Shown in pieces: positions 63,001 to 64,000 of a stretch of DNA of 64,000 nucleotides (position 1 is the stretch's first letter; each line of letters opens with the position of its first letter). The stretch lies in NCBI RefSeq assembly GCF_042186555.1, contig NC_133332.1, forward strand, positions 233,469,015 through 233,533,014, given 5' to 3'. The notes beneath the pieces are model-generated. The model had not been told where the DNA came from. It worked only from the letters and a program-made list of their open reading frames with translations, and ran no database searches. This DNA comes from Aquarana catesbeiana. Taxonomy: Eukaryota > Chordata > Amphibia > Anura > Ranidae. The position numbers and the translations under genes are program-made.

Positions 63001-63628
63001 GTGTTTATCACAATCCACCAAATAACATGGGTTAACTTGGCCCTCTTCCAAACTGATCCAATAGTGTGTGCATGTTCTATAAATTGTTCTGTTTTTAAAG
63101 AGCGGTTTTCACACAGTAAGGCCCCTTTCACATGGGGCGGTGGGGGCGTCGGCGGTACAACAGCGCTGCTGTACCGTCGTTCTTGCAGTGGTATTCGGCC
63201 GCTAGCGGTGCGGTTTTAACCCCCACTGGCGGCCGAAAAAGGGTTAAAATCCCTCGTACAGCGCGGCTATAGCCGCGCTGGCCCATTGATTTCAATGGGC
63301 AGGAGCGGTGAATACACCGCTCCTTCACCGCTCCAAAAAAGCGGTTTGCAGGACTTTTTTCACCGTCGGGCTTTCACACTGAACAAACAGCGGAGGCTGT
63401 TTAGGGGCGGTTTGCAGGCGGTATTTTTAGCGCAATACCGCCTGCAAACCGCCCCAGTGTGAAAGGGGTCTTAAAGTGAGTACAAAAAGTCTCCAGTGCC
63501 TTTTTTAAATCCTGTTTTGTATTCTTATTTTCAGAGAATTAATGAGAAGCCACAGGTAATTGCAGATTATGAGTGTGGAAAAGCTATTCCCAGCAATCAG
63601 GTCATGGGAAAGATTGAAAGAGCAATCG
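35694..63628 (+). CDS. EDF1: EDF1/MBF1 transcriptional coactivator and ribosome-associated factor, exons 1-4 (3' end outside window)
   Basis: EDF1 (multiprotein bridging factor 1) bridges TBP and bZIP activators in the nucleus, and binds collided ribosomes in the cytosol. Exons: 35694-35771, 61236-61287, 61672-61832, 63535-63628; 385 nt, residues 1-128 plus one base. The final exon, about 20 residues, must lie beyond 64000. Residues 1-70 are the MBF1 N-terminal domain (MAESDWDTVTVLRKKGP, TKNTAKLDRETEELHHDRV); residues about 80 onward form the cro/C1-type helix-turn-helix (GLTQKDLATRINEKPQVIAD). The protein is almost identical to human, with changes such as ECGKAIPSNQ for ESGRAIPNNQ. All donors and acceptors are GT/AG and phases agree. 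Intron 1 is 25.5 kb, nearly all repeats. It starts divergently from COQ4. Confidence 0.96.
36263..36479. repeat. Inverted repeat, fold-back element
   Basis: ACAAAGTTCAGGCCGGCAAC at the left pairs with GTTGCCGGCCTGTACTTT at the right, and ATTTAGGCATTACTGCAATA with its complement. The loop contains ACGCGTTTCGGCC. EDF1 intron 1. Confidence 0.85.
36832..37797. mobile_element. TTAA-flanked non-autonomous piggyBac-like element
   Basis: TTAACCACTTCAATATTGGG to CGGGAAGTGGTTAA, with TTAA at 36832-36835 and 37794-37797 and inverted ends CCACTTC/GAAGTGG. Internal GGCACTGAT minisatellite (37137-37340) and CGCGAGTGAGG hairpin, as in 3298-4212. Best-preserved copy in the window. Confidence 0.85.
37944..38312. 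mobile_element. MITE-like element
   Basis: TAAGGCCTCATGTACACGG at the left and CCGTGTACATTAAGCCTAA at the right, with internal inverted words around AACGTCGTAAATCACG. Confidence 0.8.
38313..39397. other. EDF1 intron 1, no recognised feature
   Basis: Apparently unique sequence with a (GGAGTAGTGCCC)-like short repeat near 39140-39200. No conserved coding sequence recognised. Confidence 0.4.
39398..41080 (+). repeat. Left arm of large inverted duplication
   Basis: Reverse-complementary to 49062-51181 once insertions unique to each arm are removed. The outer end is CAGGGTGGATTTGATTAAAA; the inner end is near CTAAATTATTAATGTA. It carries a TTAA element (39429-40255) absent from the right arm, and about 290 bp (40537-40825) also absent there. 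Confidence 0.85.
39427..40254. mobile_element. TTAA-type element in left arm
   Basis: TTAACCACTTCCCGTCCAGC to GAGCTGAAGTGGTTAA. The opposite arm has one uninterrupted TTAA at this point (TTTTTAAAGAAC in complement), so the insertion and its target are directly seen. It includes CACTTTT-type 3' words and a (GT)n near 40111. Confidence 0.85.
41081..41831. other. EDF1 intron 1, no recognised feature
   Basis: T runs near 41108-41125 and 41173-41183; otherwise apparently unique sequence. Confidence 0.4.
41832..42430. mobile_element. Fold-back element with ATTTATCGGCGTATAACACG termini
   Basis: ATATTTATCGGCGTATAACA at 41838, and GTTATACGCCAATAAATA at the right end. It contains a CAT-rich minisatellite (CATCAATGCCCATCTGCAGC units, about 41937-42135), as in the relative at 30779-31826. 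Confidence 0.85.
42431..43375. other. EDF1 intron 1, minor repeats
   Basis: About 42762-42945 has GGTGCAGTCACACTGGGCAT and CGGTCAGTGCACC-type ends, perhaps a MITE. A 12-G run lies near 43112. No gene. Confidence 0.4.
44254..44716. mobile_element. TTAA-target MITE nested in Tc1
   Basis: TTAA at 44250-44253 and 44717-44720. Ends AGAGGGAGTCCACCTTC and GTGTGAACCTCCGCT. Same family as 32164-32600. Confidence 0.8.
45464..46229. mobile_element. MITE-like element nested in Tc1
   Basis: TAGGCTTCATGCACACTAGG at the left and AGTGTGCATGGAGCCTA at the right; AAAGCATATTGTACAAAGTT (45541-45560) is also mirrored by AACTTTGTACAATATGCTTT. Confidence 0.88.
46313..46620. mobile_element. hAT-like terminal fragment and (TG)n
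   Basis: TAGGGCTGCAACTAATGCTT and CATAATCGATTAGTTGGCAG, as in the 29477 and 52053 elements, then a (TG)n run (46443-46482) and a 32-bp T run. The matching right end was not found. Confidence 0.7.
46621..47935. other. Degenerate repeats and microsatellites in EDF1 intron 1
   Basis: GATATCAGGGGTCTTAACAGACCTCTGATATC inverted words (46838-46870; fold-back), a GGGGACAGCGGAGAGACACA minisatellite (about 47050-47180), TCGGTATCGGTACC words near 47375, a (GT)n at 47397-47424, and 47580-47740 matching the TTAA-type block (GAGGTATCGCCGCCATCGTC). No gene. Confidence 0.55.
47940..48337 (+). pseudogene. Possible retroelement (recombinase-like) fragment
   Basis: The translation has broken matches to CKVTTGRLCTL, HEVDGLASADASF and a late VLNKKAVSVNEQMRK, words I associate loosely with DIRS-type tyrosine-recombinase retroelements. 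Frames shift several times. The assignment is tentative. Confidence 0.35.
48338..49045 (-). mobile_element. Truncated TTAA-type element, reverse orientation
   Basis: Reads in reverse as TTAACCACTTCAATACCAGG, then the CACAAATAGAGCTTTCTTTT block, the GGCACTGAT minisatellite and the CGATCGCCGCG end. The TTAA-proximal left end is missing. It adjoins the right arm of the inverted duplication. Confidence 0.8.
49306..50308. mobile_element. TTAA-type element in right arm
   Basis: TTAACCGCTTGCCAAACAGC to GGGCTGAAGTGATTAA. The left arm has the empty site (GTTAGTAAAATGG). It contains a 35-bp (TG)n at 49495-49531 and a long T run at about 49959-49989. Confidence 0.85.
50394..50808. mobile_element. MITE-like element in right arm
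   Basis: TTAAGGCCTCTTTCACACGG at the left and CTGTGAAAGGGGCCTTTAA at the right; absent from the left arm. Confidence 0.8.
50919..51069. mobile_element. Small hAT-type MITE in right arm
   Basis: AGGGGTATCCAAACTATGGC on the left is mirrored by TAGTTTGGACACCCCTG on the right. The left arm has the uninterrupted site. Relative of 19044-19200. Confidence 0.85.
51208..51616. mobile_element. MITE with CCCTTTCACACTGGGGCGG termini, copy 2
   Basis: GAGCCCTTTCACACTGGGGC at the left and GCCCCAGTGTGAAAGGGCTC at the right. The interior has AATAGCGCCTGCAAACCG and its complement. Same family as 29779-30172 and 63117-63474. Confidence 0.92.
52253..54757. mobile_element. hAT-like element filled with a minisatellite
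   Basis: Left CAGGGGCGGACGGACAACTC, right ATGGTCAGTCCGCCCCTG, inverted at the tips, with CATGGGGCCCCC near both ends. Flanked by TCTCTAAT (52245-52252) and TCGCTAAT (54758-54765), 7 of 8 identical. Confidence 0.85.
52344..54232. repeat. 1.9-kb minisatellite, 28-30 bp GGGGGACACTGGAG units
   Basis: Roughly 65 tandem units of GGGGGACACTGGAGGGAGAG plus a CGCACAC tail. Blocks of variants are ordered: a 28-bp type, then GGGGGAGAG/30-bp type (53461-53790, very homogeneous), then shortened units with growing (CA)n. Several frames on both strands stay open for more than 600 codons because the unit lacks stop codons. These are low-complexity artefacts. Confidence 0.97.
55384..56560 (-). pseudogene. 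CR1-type LINE reverse transcriptase relic
   Basis: Minus-strand pieces give NYRPVSPTSIVCKLL, SSNQHGFMKNRSCQTNLLTF, QDFEKAFDTVPHKT, WIENWLQGRVQRVMINGEYL, SRVPQGSVLGPILF, FADNNKLS (in place of FADDxKLS) and MGWATTWQMRFNVEKYKIMH, in CR1 order. Frame shifts near C runs and the lost FADD Asp show it is inactive. 5' and 3' truncated; the C-terminal LGVLVDDR stretch survives at 55384-55420. Confidence 0.92.
56660..57300. mobile_element. TTAA-type (piggyBac-like) fragment
   Basis: AATTATTGCTCTCGCTCCAA and GGCGATACCTCACGTGTGGT occur in the 22-25 kb and 47.6 kb fragments. It ends GGGCGTTCCGTAAGTGGTTCAA, a decayed family terminus. Confidence 0.6.
58490..58830. mobile_element. MITE-like element
   Basis: AAACTACGTACACACTATCG on the left; ATCATGTGTACGGGGCATTA on the right. 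Three internal GGAAAGTCCGA/GTGTGTATGC blocks. Confidence 0.7.
59170..59486. repeat. Inverted repeat
   Basis: CTATTATAGTTAGGCATAGC and AGGCTTGTAAATACCGATTT at the left are mirrored at 59402-59486 by AAATCGGTATTTACAAGCCT and GCTATGCCTGCCTATAATAG. Fold-back element. Confidence 0.9.
59528..60298. mobile_element. Fold-back element with AGCCTCCCTGGCG termini
   Basis: AGCCTCCCTGGCGATTTTCC at the left and ATACCGCCAGGGAGGCT at the right. It contains a perfect-looking stem around CCCGAGTGTGGCTCGGGGTT and a 17-bp-arm palindrome at 59795-59833. Confidence 0.88.
59795..59833. repeat. 39-bp perfect hairpin
   Basis: CATACAGTACTGTAATC, a five-base loop TTACA, then GATTACAGTACTGTATG. Inside the 59528-60298 element. 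Confidence 0.9.
60311..61020. mobile_element. Element related to 11544-12033 with nested MITE
   Basis: GTGACTAGGCTCAGGTGATA and CCTACATAAGTTGTACATG match the COQ4 intron 3 element. A MITE (60409-60702, TAGGCTCCATTCACACCTGA to CAGGTGTGAATGGGGCCTTA) lies inside. It ends GAGGTTTCAACCACTTA. Confidence 0.75.
61025..61173. mobile_element. Tc1-type terminal relic close to EDF1 exon 2
   Basis: GGGTGAATACTTTTGCAAGG plus CACTGTGT is a typical Tc1 terminus. The preceding TTCCAGGTTGTAATGTAACA is the subterminal part also seen at 58160-58270. It ends about 63 bp before the exon 2 start. Confidence 0.8.
61236..61287 (+). CDS. EDF1: EDF1 exon 2
   Basis: Acceptor TCTTGTCTTGCAG, donor GTAAGT. Encodes AITAAQRKGDEVETSKK (residues 27-43) plus the first base of Trp44. 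A Tc1 end relic finishes about 60 bp upstream of the acceptor. Confidence 0.95.
61672..61832 (+). CDS. EDF1: EDF1 exon 3
   Basis: Acceptor CTGTCTCCAG, donor GTAAGC. Encodes residues 44-97: WSAGQNKQHTITKNTAKLDR, then ETEELHHDRVPLEVGKVIQQ and GRQTKGLTQKDLAT. It spans the end of the MBF1 domain and the start of the helix-turn-helix. Human has T where this has P in DRVPLEVG. Confidence 0.97.
61833..63116. other. EDF1 intron 3, left part
   Basis: Apparently unique intronic sequence without recognised gene or repeat ends. Confidence 0.4.
63117..63474. mobile_element. MITE with CCCCTTTCACATGGGGCGG termini, copy 3
   Basis: AAGGCCCCTTTCACATGGGG at the left and CCCCAGTGTGAAAGGGGTCT at the right; the internal GCGGTATTTTTAGCGCAATACCGC stem is self-complementary. 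It ends about 60 bp upstream of EDF1 exon 4. Confidence 0.92.
63535..63628 (+). CDS. EDF1: EDF1 exon 4
   Basis: Acceptor TTCTTATTTTCAG, donor GTAAGT. Encodes RINEKPQVIADYECGKAIPS then NQVMGKIERAI (98-128) and the first base of Gly129. It contains the recognition helix of the XRE-type domain. Confidence 0.96.
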
Positions 63629-63848
63629 GTAAGTATCCTGTGTATGCTTTATGCGTACAGACTAGTATGTTTTGTTAGGCCACCTTTTAGGAGTAAATAG
63701 ACTGTCATTGCTGACCAACTGCTGAAAATGTATTTGCCTGGCTGTCATGTTGATTGCTTTGGTACTTTAAAGTGACTCTAAACATCCCTTTTCGCCAAAA
63801 TAATCCATAGATACTTAAAGGAGTTGTAAAGTCTCAAGGTTTTTCACC

Positions 63849-64000
63849 TTAAAGCGGAGTTCCAAAAAACCACCTCTCCACCCCTCGTTTTTGGATATTA
63901 AAAGTTGTGTTTTTTTGTTTTTTTTTTTTCTTAACGTACCTTTTTATGAAGTACATAGTGTACTTCCGATCCATCCGGTCCGCGGCGCAGGACGTCCTAT
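63849..64000. mobile_element. TTAA-target MITE, cut by window edge
   Basis: TTAAAGCGGAGTTCCAAAAA, like the ends at 32160 and in complement at 44720. The right end is outside the window. EDF1 intron 4. Confidence 0.65.

Overview
This is vertebrate, intron-rich, heavily transposon-loaded DNA. It most likely comes from a large-genome frog (ranid-like). The organism call is an inference from the two gene sequences plus the density of Tc1, hAT-like, TTAA-target and CR1/L1-type repeats; no species marker is visible. Only two protein-coding genes can be supported, and both were assembled by hand from short exons with consensus splice sites.

COQ4 (minus strand, 35166 down to 2866) is complete: seven exons that join in frame into 280 codons plus a stop. 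It keeps the metal-binding HDxxHx11E motif of the coenzyme Q scaffold protein. EDF1/MBF1 (plus strand, from 35694 past the right edge) is represented by its first four exons, covering residues 1 to 128 plus the first base of codon 129. The two genes are head to head with 527 bp between their ATGs. This gap is a GC-rich, TATA-less stretch with six CCAAT boxes in one orientation at roughly 31-bp steps, consistent with a shared NF-Y-type housekeeping promoter.

Almost everything else is repeats lying in the introns, chiefly COQ4 intron 1 (15.7 kb) and EDF1 intron 1 (25.5 kb). Left to right: a 1.28-kb fold-back palindrome and an (AT)n run; COQ4 exons 7 to 5 with small fold-back elements; a 5'-truncated L1-like LINE split inside its YADD codons by a second LINE; exons 4 and 3; a TTAA-flanked element carrying a nested fold-back repeat and a broken Tc1 transposase; hAT-like elements with 8-bp target duplications around exon 2; a 22.5-28.6 kb block of TTAA-type repeats with a piggyBac transposase cysteine-rich tail and a 3-copy tandem repeat; and a 5.3-kb hAT-like element (29477-34734) holding at least four later insertions.

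Inside EDF1 intron 1 lie a large inverted duplication (39.4-41.1 kb against 49.1-51.2 kb) whose arms act as empty-site controls for each other's insertions; a Tc1 element with nested fold-backs; and a Tc1 transposase cut by a 5.87-kb hAT-like element. That element itself contains another hAT-like element filled by a 1.9-kb minisatellite, plus a CR1-type LINE. The long open frames of the minisatellite are not genes. No tRNA, rRNA, CRISPR or bacterial-type operon was seen.
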